Positions 31,401 to 42,880 of a stretch of 64,000 bases of DNA are shown piece after piece; the stretch's first letter is position 1; each line of letters begins with the position of its first letter. The notes under the pieces were generated by a model. The model was not told the origin of the DNA. It saw nothing but the letters and a program-made list of their open reading frames with translations, and made no database searches. The translations under genes were made by a program, and so were the position numbers. Location of the stretch: assembly GCF_018873765.1 (NCBI RefSeq), contig NC_057923.1, forward strand, positions 56,724,593 through 56,788,592, read 5' to 3'. This DNA is from Telopea speciosissima (Eukaryota > Streptophyta > Magnoliopsida > Proteales > Proteaceae).

Positions 31401-34400
31401 TGGGAACAGCTGCATATGTCCCACCTGAAGTACTTAATTCTTCCCCAGCAACTTTTGGGTAAGGGACACTGTGGACATGCACACTACATATCAGAAGTTT
31501 TAATTTTTAGAAACTGAATAAAACTATTCTTTTTCTTCATATATATATATATAATAAAATCTCCTTTTATATAGAAAATATGGTTTATATGACATTTAAT
31601 GTATTTACTTATGTCAAAAACAGAAATGATCTTTGGGCTCTCGGATGCACTATATATCAGATGCTTTCAGGAACTTCTCCATTCAAAGATGCTAGTGAAT
31701 GGCTTATTTTTCAAAGAATTATAGCCAGAGATATTAGATTTCCAGACTACTTCTCTGTAGAAGCTAAAGATCTTATTGATAGATTAATGGTAAGTCACAA
31801 GTTATTTGCAGATTGGGTTTGATTTCAGTTTGAACTCGTTAAAGCCCATGGCCTAGAGTTTTAATCCTGAACCAATACTTATTGTCTATTTCACACCCCC
31901 CCCCCCCCCCAAACAGGGGCGTTGTGGGGGGGGGGGGGGGGAATAGGAAAGAAGACCATGATATTTGGTATATTGTTGTGGAAAGCTTGCTTTTACTGAC
32001 CAGCCTTAGCAATCATACCCTGAACATATTTTCTGTAACTTTTTATTGTTTTACATTGGGATTTTTTTTTTTACTATAATTTCAAAGCTACTTTTAGGAA
32101 GTAGTATTCTACTATTCTTTTTTTGTCATATTTGTGAACCATAGGTTGTACTGCTGTTTGAGGCTTTTAGCAATGTTGCTTGAAAGGTCTTTTTTACTTA
32201 CTCATCTGTCATCACATTTTGCTACTTCTTTTATGCTTTTGCCATTCCTCATTGAATCTGTATAATAAGATCTGTCTCCGAAGATACGGTGCCCCCATAT
32301 TCCATTCACACTGTAGTTAACAAGTTAGCCTTATAGAGAATCCAGTTAGCCAGAGAGAAACCAGAATCAAAGCACACAAGCTGATTTGGCTATGAGTGTC
32401 TAAGACAACTTATCCAGAGACGAGATGCTATTAACCAAACTTCTGAACTCAATAATACGTATCCTAACCTGGTTAAATTAATGCAGAATGTAGGTATTAG
32501 TTCAAAGTTATAAAAGGAAATATGATGAGAGAAGAGAAGAGAAAGGAATAATAAGAAGAAGAGTACGTAGGAATGCTTGGGGAGAGAATCGATTTCTCCC
32601 CTATTTTTACTAACTTGTGGATGCCATGTAAAATTACATCAATACACCCACACGAACATAAGAGTACCTAGGGAGGTAAAAAGTTAAATACATACAAGCT
32701 TATTTAACAAATTACCCACAAGTAGAAGGGCCAAGCCCAGGCCCAGGCCCAGGTCCAGCTAAGGGATTCCAGCCCATTAATGGGCTTAGTTCAGCCCATC
32801 TGTGGGCTTCGTAGTTAGCTTGTAAGATTTAATTTAAGTTTTCCTAGTTGAACTATGTTTCTTTTCCTTTCTCTGTTATGCTTTGTAATTAGCAATAGGT
32901 ATATTCTCATAGTCAGACTAGGATCTGATTTCCTAGTCAGATTAGGGATGGATTTATTTTTGCTTTTATATAAGCTTGTAGAGCCAGGAGCTCCATACGA
33001 TTGAAGAATAATTGGAGTTTGTTTCTTCGACCTAACTGTGCAATTCAGTCATGGTGTGAAGAGCCCTTAGGACAGTGGGATTCTGGTCCAGTAGGTGGGA
33101 AGCCTTGGTTATCTTCTTAGTTTTTTCTAATACTTTGTTTTATTACAATTAACGTACTGGTTTATCATCCCATCGATTGGCATACTGTTCTTAGATTTCA
33201 TTCTTTGATTTGCTTTAAATATCATCCTTAAATCTGTTCCTGGTGTTTCAACTTCATTAAATCCTGATTAATACAACTTGCAATAACCCTGTTTTTAGCC
33301 TGCTTTCTGTCAAGTTTGTTTTTTCACCTGAGACAGTTTTACTTGTCAGTTTCAGTTGAGGCTTTGGGATATTAAAGGGTACTCCCTTACTGACTTACGA
33401 CCAGGATTTTATCCTGATCTGAGTTCTTATTTTAGAGTTATCAAAATCTCCTGTTTCAGCAACTGTTCTATTTCAGATTTGAAGAATCCTAAATTAATTT
33501 TAATCCAGCCTTTTGATTTGATTTACATTTTGGGATTTGATTCAATGCCCTAAGAGTGAAACTCGATTTGAATTTCACCTTGATTTGAGCTCCTGATTTG
33601 ATTTAATTTGAATTCACCTATCTGCTGAATTTCAGTTTCAGATTTAAACTTTCCTAATTACTTTTAATCCAACTGTTAGATCCTTAACATCTTCTGAAGG
33701 ATATCTCTACTAGTTATTTGTGATTGTTTCCTAAAGTTTGACCTTCATCTGAGAAGGTTGACTTTTTGGCTTGGGTTCATTTGGGTTCATATAAGGGTTG
33801 TGTTTAGCCTGAACCTGTTGAATTATTTATCCACCCATGTCCCCCTTTGGATAGTCCGCCGTGTTAGAGCTCCTGTTTAATAAACATATTGTTTCCTCCC
33901 TTTCCTACAAGGTTGGCCTTTTAGAGGAAGCGGTTCCGACATGGTATCAGAGCAGGCAGGGGTCACGGTATCGAGTCCCCCTGGGAGCGGGCAGGTGTTG
34001 AATTATTTATCCACCCGTGTCCCCCTTTGGATAGTCCGCCGTGTTAGAGCTCCTGTTTAATAAACATATTGTTTCCTCCCTTTCCTACAAGGTCGGTCTT
34101 TTAGAGGAAGCGGTTCCGACACTAGGGTTCATCCAACCTTACTCCTCCTCAAAAGACCATAAAGAAACAATTTATAATATACAATGACTACCATAAATAT
34201 AGACCAAGTCCAGAACCAAATCCCCTTAATTTGGAACCAAAATAAATTGAACCACCTAATTACCTATTGGACAGAATATGGAAGTCCTCACTGAATACTA
34301 TCTTCAAATCATGAACTTAGGACTAAAAAAGGTTTTAAAAAAAAATTTAAAACCTTTTGGTTGCTAAGAAATAGGGGAAATTCTGATGAGCCTTTTTATG

Positions 34401-37103
34401 TACCCCACTGTGATATCAGGCCCTTCATCCTTCCCGAAGTACCTGTGATATGCATAACATGACTTGGGGTCTCGGTATGGGGATGTGTATTGGATCCTTA
34501 AAAGCCGTACTTTTTGTTTATCTAATTTATATTTTGGATGTAATAATTATTAGGGAAAAGGCTCTCTGAGCCGCTGAGGCAGGGTACACTAGCACCTCTG
34601 TATCGATCTCTCTTTCCTCCTAACATGAAATGACATCGCTGCCCTTCCATATACCATACTGTTTTGTCGCACCTCATTGGTACACTCCTCTTTGCCGCTT
34701 GCTCAGAGAACCCTCTCCCTAATTTGTAGATGCACGCAATATAAACTGTGAACTTGTATTATTACAAGTCATTGTTCTTTTAACCTGACACATGCAGCAT
34801 AAACTGGGAACTTGTATTATTTCAAGTCGTCGTTCTTTTAACCTTAAACACATGCAGCAAAACTGTGAACTTGTATTATTACCAGTTATTGTTTTTTTAA
34901 CCTTAACCACTGGTATTTTTAGTACACTACCCCCTATTTAGTTCTAAATATCATGTCGTAAATCGAATTGCATGCTAGATTGTTAACTTGTTTGCTCCTT
35001 CAACACTTTATAATTTTCATGTATGGTGTTTTCATGTGCTCATACCATGTGTGGAATCCATATTAGCTCAGACTCCCTGTTCTAAGATTTAATACTCTAA
35101 TATATCAGACTTCTACTCACATACATACCCATGCCAAAATCCACATGACGTTAATATACCATTTAGAATCTGTCTTTTTTTGGGGGGTGGGGGTGCAGTG
35201 TCAAGTTTTATGTGTCTTTTCCCTCCCACATTGGATTTGGATTTTGCGAGGTTTTCTTTGTCCTGTTTCACCAAAATTTCGTATTAAGGTATAAATGGAA
35301 GAGCTTGCATTTGTTTTTTAGTCTTGAAACAGTTGAATCTTCATGGGGTTTCCAACCAAGGTGTAATCCCTTCTTTTTATAAGTCTCACCTCTAGTATGA
35401 CACTTCCCTTATTTGCTTTATATTTCTCGAAGTTAATGCTTAGTCCATTATTCACAATGGTCCACTTTTTTGGCTTAGGATTTATTCTGTAAGCATTTTA
35501 TATTTTGCCTTATGGTACATTAGAGTTAGTTTCAAAGACCTTTCTGCTTGGGTCATTATCCAAACAATTAAAACGAAATTATAGAGTTATGATATATAAT
35601 TAGTTGTAGGTTTAATGAACTTTGCTGCATTAATACAGGATATAAATCCAAGCAAAAGACCAGGGGCTGGATCTGATGGCTACGCTGCACTCAAGATGCA
35701 TCCATTTTTCAGGGGAATCGACTGGGAAAATTTAAGAAACCAGACTCCTCCAAAACTTGCTTTGGAGTCTAACGTATGATACTGTTTTTGAACAACTATA
35801 TTGAAAAGGGGTACACGTTTACCTTTCTTGAACTTAGGGCACCTAGCAACTGCTAGGTGTCCGAAAGTGATTGAAAGTGCATGTTTGCATTCTTTTTAGT
35901 TTCAGACTGCTGAGGCTGATGATGTTCAGGAATCTTCGTGGAACTCTTCGCATGTTGGGGATGGTTCAATGAGAGCTATCGAGGGGACTGGTGGAGCAAC
36001 GTCGTCTTCTGAAGCAACTAGTCATGTGACCAGACTTGCTTCCATTGACTCCTTTGATTCCAGATGGTATTCTCCCATCATGTTGCTTTTTTTGTTTTTT
36101 CTTTGGGGTTTCTAGTTTATTGACATATTACATGTTCTATTTGAGGTTTTTCAAGTTACAAGCAACTACATATGTAGATCCACCTGAATGGATGTCAAGA
36201 ATCAACATATATGATTAGATTCTTTGCACCTTTGTTTTTCACTTCTGCCAAATTTCTCCTTCTTTGGTGCATGTAGCTTGGTATCCACGAGTTCAGTATA
36301 AAATTCACCAACAGGTGGGTGGGGGCATGAACATAATATTGAGGTGGTATGTAACTTATAGCTCTATTATCTTTTTCCTTTTTCTTTTGCCTGCCCCCTC
36401 CTGCCAATTGCCAAACCCTGCTCCAGGAGGGGAAAAAAAAGAAGAAAAAAAAGGGAAAAAGGTAAGAGGATCAGCCCCTTCCCCCCCCCCCCCCCCCAAA
36501 AAAAAAAAAAAAACATTTATTCTGTTTTAGTAGATTTTCTAGCTTTGCATAAACGCATTCATTTTCTTTATCTTGTTACCAAATCCAGCTTTGCTTAAAC
36601 GCATTCGTTTGCTTTATCTTGTTACCAAATCCAGCTTTGCTTAAACGCAATTGTTTGCTTTATCTTGTTAACAGGCAGCAGTTTCTGGATCCTGGGGAGT
36701 CTGTTATTATGATTTCAATGGTGAAGAAAATACGAAAGCTAACAAACAAGAAGGTGCAGCTTATCCTCACTGACAAACCAAAATTGATTTATGTGGATCC
36801 TTCAAAGATGACAGTAAAAGGGGTCAAAGGGAACATAATATGGTCCGATAACCCCAATGACCTCAGCATCCAAGTATCAAGTGCTTCAAACTTCAAGATT
36901 TGTACAGTAAGATACTTTCTTATGTCAAAATTTGTACAGTAAGATTCTGTCTTATGTCTTTCTTTCTTCCCATGAATTTTCTGTCCACTTCATCTGAATT
37001 CGGTTTGTGGAATGTTCAGCCAAAGAAGGTGATGTCATTTGACGATGCAAAACAAAGAGCTTATCAATGGAAGAAAGCAATTGAGGGACTTCAGAACCGG
37101 TAA
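28480..37103 (+). CDS. PDK1: 3-phosphoinositide-dependent protein kinase 1, 11 exons
   Basis: Exons: 28480-28683, 30487-30667, 30856-30908, 31012-31113, 31187-31295, 31380-31458, 31624-31789, 35639-35773, 35900-36066, 36675-36906, 37020-37103. All have GT-AG borders and join in frame to 503 residues (Arabidopsis PDK1 is 491). The kinase domain has a Gly-rich loop YGVGSYSK (61-68), Lys84 in [16 protein letters not shown] (176-183), ADFG (195-198) and activation loop [14 protein letters not shown] with Thr222. A linker with [12 protein letters not shown] leads to a C-terminal PH domain (about 397-503). The enzyme phosphorylates activation loops of AGC kinases such as the auxin-transport regulators. 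Translation may instead start at Met-18 (28531), closer to the Arabidopsis start. Intron 7 (31790-35638) is enlarged by retroelements. Confidence 0.96.
28684..30486 (+). other. PDK1 intron 1 (1.8 kb)
   Basis: It starts GTTTCC and ends GATCAG. A C-rich tract and an ACACAC run lie near 28790-28830. No transposon ends were recognised, and the 199-codon ORF running into it reads through the splice site and is not a gene product. Confidence 0.7.
31896..31941. repeat. C15 / G16 homopolymer hairpin
   Basis: Fifteen C (31896-31910), a 15-base spacer AAACAGGGGCGTTGT and sixteen G (31926-31941) form a perfect inverted repeat inside PDK1 intron 7. Homopolymer lengths may be assembly-dependent. Confidence 0.8.
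32270..33815 (+). mobile_element. LTR-like retroelement sequence in PDK1 intron 7
   Basis: TTTTATATAAGCTTGTAGAG near 32965 is a promoter-like TATA stretch followed by transcript-leader-like text (GAGCCAGGAGCTCCATACG). Upstream lies a CCCAGG repeat near 32735. No coding region, paired LTR or target duplication was found, so borders are only indicative. Confidence 0.35.
33816..34121 (+). mobile_element. TRIM-like miniature LTR retrotransposon, 306 bp
   Basis: Two direct repeats of 126 bp, 33816-33941 and 33996-34121, differ at about three positions, start TGTTGAATTATTTATCCACC and end GCGGTTCCGACA. Between them are 54 bp: directly after the left LTR is TGGTATCAGAGC, the primer-binding site complementary to initiator tRNA-Met (33942-33953), and directly before the right LTR is a purine tract GGGAGCGGGCAGG. 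There is no coding sequence, which defines a TRIM. The flanks GAACC and CTAGG do not match, so no target duplication is visible. Confidence 0.9.
34122..34552. other. PDK1 intron 7, between TRIM and MITE
   Basis: AT-rich intron sequence with a short palindrome GGTTTTAAAAAAAAATTTAA near 34330. Nothing else was recognised. Confidence 0.4.
34553..34719. mobile_element. MITE, Mutator-like, 167 bp
   Basis: The ends GGGAAAAGGCTCTCTGAGC and GCTCAGAGAACCCTCTCCC are inverted repeats. The flanks TAATTATTA (34544-34552) and TAATTTGTA (34720-34728) match at 7 of 9. The GGG...CCC ends and length are like families A and B. Confidence 0.72.
34732..34905. repeat. Three degenerate tandem units of about 60 bp
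   Basis: The unit contains CTGTGAACTTGTATTATTAC and GTTCTTTTAACCTTA and occurs three times in succession with mismatches and small indels. It lies in PDK1 intron 7, next to the MITE. Confidence 0.8.
34906..35638 (+). other. PDK1 intron 7, distal part
   Basis: T-rich intron sequence ending at the acceptor TTAATACAG. No further element was recognised. Confidence 0.6.
36541..36674 (+). repeat. Three 46-bp tandem units ending at a splice acceptor
   Basis: Units start at 36541, 36587 and 36633, each AGCTTTGC(A/T)TAAACGCA... to CTTTATCTTGTTA. The third unit departs from the others at GTTAACAG, which is the acceptor of PDK1 exon 10 (36675). The first two read GTTACCAAATCC at that place and so lack an AG. 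Confidence 0.9.
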
Positions 37104-37338
37104 TTTCTGGTTGGTGGCTTTAAGAACATATTCTTTGGATGACAGGAGATTGAGGAGGAACATAGGGATCCATAAAGGATCAGGTGCTTCAGAGAATTTC
37201 CTTCCTTTTTTTATTTGAAGAGAAATAGAGTTGCGGTGTTGCCATTTTAAGATGTACCCCGCCGCCCCCCCCTTTCCCTCTCCAAATTGTGGCAAGGGCC
37301 AGGACAGGTTTGCTAGAATCCATCAATATATGGTTTCA

Positions 37339-37377
37339 TCACCAGAAGCTATCACCAGAAGCTCTCACCAGAAGCTC
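37339..37377. repeat. 13-bp tandem repeat, 3 copies
   Basis: TCACCAGAAGCT(A/C) is repeated three times in the PDK1 3' untranslated or downstream region. Confidence 0.85.
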
Positions 37378-37624
37378 TCATCATGCATTGTTGGGGGTTG
37401 GGGAGGGATTGTGTACATCTAGGTGACTCATCGTCTATTGTAGTCGAAAGATTTTTGCCAGCAATGAAAATTTCTTTGCTTTGAAAACATTCATGTAATA
37501 CAAGTTGAGCTTTTTATATTTCTCTGTTGAGCTCTTGGGGATCTACACTAGGATGCGTCAATTCCAATTGCTTGCTAATTCATGTGTGTGCTTGATATGA
37601 CATTGCTTTTACATAAGATGGACT

Positions 37625-37784
37625 TAAAAAAAAAGGCATACCCAGTGCACAAGGCTCCCGCAGTTTCTCACCACAGCGGGGTCTGGGGAGGGTCATAATG
37701 TATGCAACCGTATCCTTGCTATCATAGAGGCTGTTTTCAGACCTGAACTTGCGACCACCTGGTCACAATGGAACAACCTTGCCG
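37625..37784 (-). mobile_element. Au-type SINE with 16-bp target duplication
   Basis: A perfect 16-bp direct repeat TTACATAAGATGGACT lies at 37609-37624 and 37785-37800. On the minus strand the element carries TGTGACCAGGTGGTC (A/B-box region of a tRNA-derived promoter), CCTCCCCAGACCCCGC and GAGCCTTGTGCACTGGGTA, ending in a T tract (complement of the A9 at 37626-37634). It matches 2161-2315. Confidence 0.92.
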
Positions 37785-37800
37785 TTACATAAGATGGACT

Positions 37801-38129
37801 CATGACTTAAAATTGTCAGCCGATTACTTCTCATCCTAAAGCCAATCTAATGGATGCATTCTTTGCATTCCTTCCCGAACTGGTTAGAACTCTCTGCAGA
37901 CTTGGGTGAACGTATGGATTTGTAATGGTAATTTACAGATTGCGGATTTGGCGCAGGGTCTATTTGGGTGGTATAATGTTTGTCTTACTGTGCATCTTTT
38001 TGTGTTTATTAGTTATCGTTTGATTATGTGTAATCAGCTATTGTGTTGTTAAGCAGCAATGGGTTCTTGTCAATCATCTCCTGTCAGTGGGTGAGAGACA
38101 ATGATCTGCTAAGAAGAATTGGAAATTTA
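37801..38129. other. Intergenic DNA downstream of PDK1
   Basis: No gene or repeat border was recognised. Confidence 0.4.
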
Positions 38130-38213
38130 GGCTGTGTTTGGTATGCATTCTTGGAATAGACATTGCTTTTTCAAGCATAGAATCTATTCTAAAAATATAT
38201 ACCAAACACAACC
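38130..38213. mobile_element. Tourist-like (PIF/Harbinger) MITE, 84 bp
   Basis: The ends GGCTGTGTTTGGTATGCAT and ATATATACCAAACACAACC are inverted repeats, flanked by TTA at 38127-38129 and 38214-38216, the standard target of Harbinger-type elements. Very small and non-coding. Confidence 0.82.
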
Positions 38214-38603
38214 TTAATTTGATAAGAATTGTGAATTCAGATGGCCATCCTGCCTCATCTGCAAAAAATAAAAATAATAATAAGTTTTCGTTTGTCGGGT
38301 AAAGGGACTGACCCCAGGTGTAATCACGTAGGATGAACCGGGTAATCAAAATTGGTATAAAGCTGGATGTAAAATGATGTTGGGCCTATCATGTACATAT
38401 ATATATAGGTGTGTTACTATGGGGGTTGAGTTTACAAAACATCAGCTGACATTAAATATTTGCCACCTAGTAGCTCCAACGTGTTAAAATTTGATGGATA
38501 GGTTGACCCCAAGGTTCTTTGATCACATTTCAAGTTTCAGTTCAATCAGAGTTCACCAAGTGGCAAAACAAATTATAAAACTTTAAGAATACAAAGAAGG
38601 TAC

Positions 38604-40230
38604 GGATCCACATCCTCTACTTCCATCGGTGTACTTCCATCCTACTTCCACGACTTCTCAGCACGCCATCTGTCTTTTTGACCATCCAACGGCTTGTATT
38701 GAATTAAATTAAAAAATATTTTAATTCTGAAGAGACTCTCTTTAAAACGGTTTAAACCCCTAAACCAAACCCACTAATCGAACCAGATTTCACTCAAATT
38801 AAACCCACTTCTAACCGAACCATTTTCACTCAAACTAAACCCATCTCCATTTCACTCATCCCCATTTCATTTAGAACGAAAAGCCCTCAAACAAGATGTT
38901 GCAGAACCTCTCCATCGCTCCATCATCTGGCTACCAAACTGAGACGGAAAATGGCTCCATCTTCGACCGACGATAATAAACAGAAGGAAAACTCAACATA
39001 ACCTTACTGGCTCATTGGAAAGAGCTTAATTCCTGAACCACTCTCAGGCTTCAGTCCATTAGAGCTCTAGAGTCTTTATTTCTTACCGAGCGAAACGCGA
39101 ATTAGCACTTGGGTTGTTGGATTGTAAAAGGAATTAAAAATGCAAAATCAAAGATGAGACGAGGAGCAGCAGCAGGAGAAGAAGAACGGTCTACCGCAAA
39201 CCGCCTCAGACCTGTTCATATAGGGTAAAATGGATAAAAGAAAGAACAAAATCAAAAATCAAAGCAGATGATGAAAAAAAATACAGAACACTGTAAATAA
39301 AATCTCCATCAAGTATTTTCTTGTTTCTTGAATTCTGGGTTTAGTTCATCAACCATAACAGGGTAGTTGGGGCTGGAGAGATTTTCACGGTTTCACCTCA
39401 TTTGGATCTGTTTCTGTGCTTCTCTGCTTGCATTTCCATTCGTCTCAAATTTTCTTATCTGGGTTTTCTTTCTTTCTTCTCATTTTACTGTTTCCTTGAG
39501 TTACCATCTAAGCTATTTCCTTTTTCTGCTTTTTACCTTTTTGATGTGTTGAATTTTTTTCTCGTTCTCTGTTTTTTTCTCCATCCTCATCCAGATAATT
39601 GTTCATCTTTTCTGATCACAACTTTCTATTGAAATTTCTTAGGCTTTTGTTTTGTTTCTGCCCAGTTGTTTCCATCATACTTTATTTGGGTTCTCTTCAT
39701 CTCTTTTATTAACAATTTGAAGATTACGTACGGTGTTCTTCAATCTCCACCATTCTTGTCAAGGTCTTGGCAAACGATGAGGGCTTCTCTTAGACCTCAG
39801 CTCAGACTCGTTGCTTCCCAGAACCCCATTATAGTCGACAGTTTCGTTGTTTTAAAAAAAGGAAAAAAAAAAAAATGTAATCTTCCAAGCTCCTCTCTGA
39901 TTTTGTTCGCCGGAAATTTCAAGTCCTCTCTTCCGTCGGAGACGATATCACGACCTAGTTAGGGTTCAGCGGTTCATCCCTTGGAGGTTGCGAGATTCAC
40001 CCAGTAGACCCTTCTTCTCCTGCTGCTCGTTTCATCTTTGAGCCAGTCGGGTTGGGTTGTTTAGGGGTTAAGGGTTTGGTTCAAAGGTTTCATCTGGTTT
40101 TGAAAGCATTTTGAATTTTTTTGAATGGTTTCATTTCTAGACGTTGGATGGCTGTCAAGCCACGTGGCATACTGAAAAATCGTAGAAGTAGGATGGAAGT
40201 ATAGCAGATGGAAGTAGAGGATGTGGATCC
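38604..40230. mobile_element. Mutator-like element with long TIRs, possible Pack-MULE
   Basis: A perfect 10-bp duplication AAGAAGGTAC lies at 38594-38603 and 40231-40240. The inverted termini are about 88 bp (GGATCCACATCCTCTACTTC... to CATCCAACG), and weaker inverted similarity continues inward (AACCCCTAAACCAAACCC against its complement near 40050; GCAGCAGGAGAAGAAG near 39170 and its complement near 40017). No transposase is seen. The interior at 39370-39960 has pyrimidine-rich leader-like sequence followed by an ATG (39777) opening MRASLRPQLRLVASQNPI, which looks like captured gene sequence, but I cannot name the donor. Confidence 0.82.
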
Positions 40231-40996
40231 AAGAAGGTACATGAGTAAGTAGTGCATGGACTATTTGTTGTCGGGTGCGATTTCAGAGACTACCAAATCA
40301 AGTGAAATAAACCCCTTACCCTACCTGCCTAGGCTAAACAGAATTAAAATCTCTTCCCTTAACTGTGAAAAGAGAAGTGCGTAAGGCAGGTGAACCGGTT
40401 TACTTGCAGTGCTCCTTGGAGATTAGAAGCTATAATAAATCTCCTCTTTTTCTTTTGTAGGATAAAAATTGCTCCTTTTACTTGCATATTAGGGGCCTTC
40501 CACTGGGTTTTTCAGTCCTTTTATTTTTTTCTATACGATGGAAATGTTGTTTAGGTTTCTTGGAGTGTACAAGGAGCTTAATATGTTTCAAGGTGTTAAG
40601 TGGCTCGCAGTGCGCCTGAAGTTATGCATCTCCTTTTTGCTAACGATACTTTATTTTCTATCGTATCAAGAGAGAGGATATGCTGACCATAAAAGTCACT
40701 GTAGATTTTTTTTTGTTTTCTGGTTTGTCAGTGTAACTTATCAATTTTAGTAAAAGTGAAGTGTATTTTAGTAGGAATGTTCTCATAGAAGAACAGAGGT
40801 CTTTTAAGTACGGTTTTGGGCATTAAAATAATGTCAAAGTATGTTAATTACTTGGGAACTAAGCTCTTTCATCCTAGAGCTAAATCTAAAGGGTTGAAAT
40901 ATTTAATTGATAGAGTGGAGAACCGTTTGACAACATGAGAAGCAAGTTTGTTAACTTATGCGGGTAGAAGTGCAAATCCAATGCCTTATTTTCTAT

Positions 40997-41151
40997 GGGA
41001 AAAATATCTCTACTTGGTGGTGTTTTCTCCACCCTCTCACAAGGTACTGTGAGATGATGCCTCTGCCCCCTGGGTAGACACCCAGACATGCTCACCCATT
41101 GGCCCAGATGCTTGTGTAGAAACCATGCGACCAAGTAGAGATCTCTTGCCC
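40997..41151. mobile_element. MITE, Mutator-like (family B), 155 bp
   Basis: A perfect 9-bp duplication ATTTTCTAT lies at 40988-40996 and 41152-41160. The ends GGGAAAAATATCTCTACTTG and CAAGTAGAGATCTCTTGCCC are inverted repeats. It is a relative of 6078-6234, in the opposite orientation, and inserted in the L1 remnant. Confidence 0.9.
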
Positions 41152-41673
41152 ATTTTCTATACCCCCATACTAGATGCAATGCTTTTCTTTTCCGATAAGT
41201 GTTTATGACAAATTAAACTCTATTTGCTTGGAAGAATGTCTGCTTGCCTAAGCACTTTAGTGGTCTCGGTCTAAGGAAGTCTAAAACTCATAATAAAACC
41301 TATTAGTCAAACTGGCTTGGAGGTTGTTGAACACTGACAATGGTCTCTATCTTTAATCTTGAAGGCTAAGTACTTCAATTCTAAGTCCCTGTTAGATGTT
41401 TTGGTTCATAGAAATAGAGGTCTTGGATGTGAAATAGTATGGTTAAAGTATTACCAATCCTTAAGGAAATCGGGTGTATTAGAGTTGGAAATGGGAGGAG
41501 TACTATATTTTGGAAGGCTACCTAGATTCCTTCTGGGGAAGGATTCTGCTAATCTCATGTTGCTCCTTCTAATAGATCGGATGTTAGAGTAAAAGTGTTC
41601 ATCATGATTCTTGGAATCTTCCTCCTTTCAGTAGTATCCTGCCTTATGATTATGTGTTTGCTATTAGTAATAT

Positions 41674-41842
41674 GGGAAGTAGTTTTCTGTACGGGAGTGT
41701 AGCCTATGCCAGTACTCTCATGTGTCTATCTCTATCCTCCTCAAAACAAAGGGGCAAAGATGTCTTTTCATATGGGGAGGAGAGAGATAGACTCATGAGA
41801 ATGTTGGCGTAGGCCACACTCCCAGACAAAGTTCTTTTTCCC
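41674..41842. mobile_element. MITE, Mutator-like (family A-related), 169 bp
   Basis: A perfect 9-bp duplication TAGTAATAT lies at 41665-41673 and 41843-41851. The ends GGGAAGTAGTTTTCTGTACG and AGACAAAGTTCTTTTTCCC are inverted repeats, and the arms continue through GGGAGTGTAGCCTATGCC and its near-complement. Confidence 0.9.
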
Positions 41843-42880
41843 TAGTAATATAGTCTTACAATCTTTTACATGTTAGAAATGATTGTTGATTATTCCACAA
41901 AAGGACGATCATTCAAGAAATTTGGGGACTAAGTGGGTCGTATGCGATATTAAGTATTCCTATCATTTATTTGAAGTCAGCACATAAAGGTTTGTTTTGT
42001 GAAGGATGACTCATTATGATACATGAAAGGAAGTATTTTTTGTATAGACATATACCGCCATGATTCATGGGTTGAAGCTTTCATTTCAATAGTAAAATAC
42101 TCCTTAAGAGTTAAGATCTATATGATCATACATTAAGCCTATAACTTATACCGTTTACTTGGCATGTGATAATATAGGTCAGGTGGGAGAATGTAAGTTG
42201 ATATGGCCTACATTATTACATCAGTAACCGTTGTTTACGCAATTGTGTGGGAGTTTCCATAACCACTGGTAACCTCCTTGATGAGAGGGAGTACCCAATT
42301 GAGTTATAAAATGGACAACGGATTTCTGGCTTCATCTGACAAGATTGCAGAAGAACCTAGACTCCGAATTTGCAAAGTTACGTTGGACAGCATGAAAATT
42401 TGCCCTGTGCACGCCCTTCATGAAAGCATCAATTAGGTGGGTATTTCAGCCTTTCATGGGGCGGGCAGTCATTTCACCACCCCCTCTATGTCTGGAACAG
42501 CACACTCCCCCATAAAATTCTTTTTCTTTTCTTTAGATAGGGGTGAGAATCGCCAGAAAGAATATACAAAACCTCAGCCATGGAGAGTAGTACTCTGATA
42601 CAGTATTGGACTAGTGATGGGGAATGGAGTGAATAACAATGAGGTTCTTCACCTTATTCCTTCACCAACCAATGCAATTTGGCCATGGACCCTTGTGCCG
42701 CTTCTTTTGAAGGTCTTAGAGTGTATTGTAGGAATCCCTATCTCTCTAACCAATGATAAACAGTATTTTATGTTTTGTTAAACTTTTATCTCAATATCCT
42801 GTGAGCGGAAGGCGTAATATTGTATTTTATGGAGACATTATAGACATACTACTATCCAAAAAAAACAAAAAAACAAAACA

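Larger units (their letters stand above)
40500..42880 (+). mobile_element. Decayed L1-type LINE with two MITE insertions
   Basis: LNMFQGVKWLAV and a broken active-site region at about 40570-40690, then SEVYFSRN-like text, LGLRKSKTHNK-like text near 41270, LEGxVLQF/LDVLVHRNRGLG near 41360-41430 and zf-RVT-like text follow the order of plant L1 LINEs in scattered frames. An A-rich tail with CCAAAAAAAACAAAAAAACA is at about 42857-42882. Stops are frequent, so it is long dead. Two MITEs (40997-41151, 41674-41842) entered it. Confidence 0.65.
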
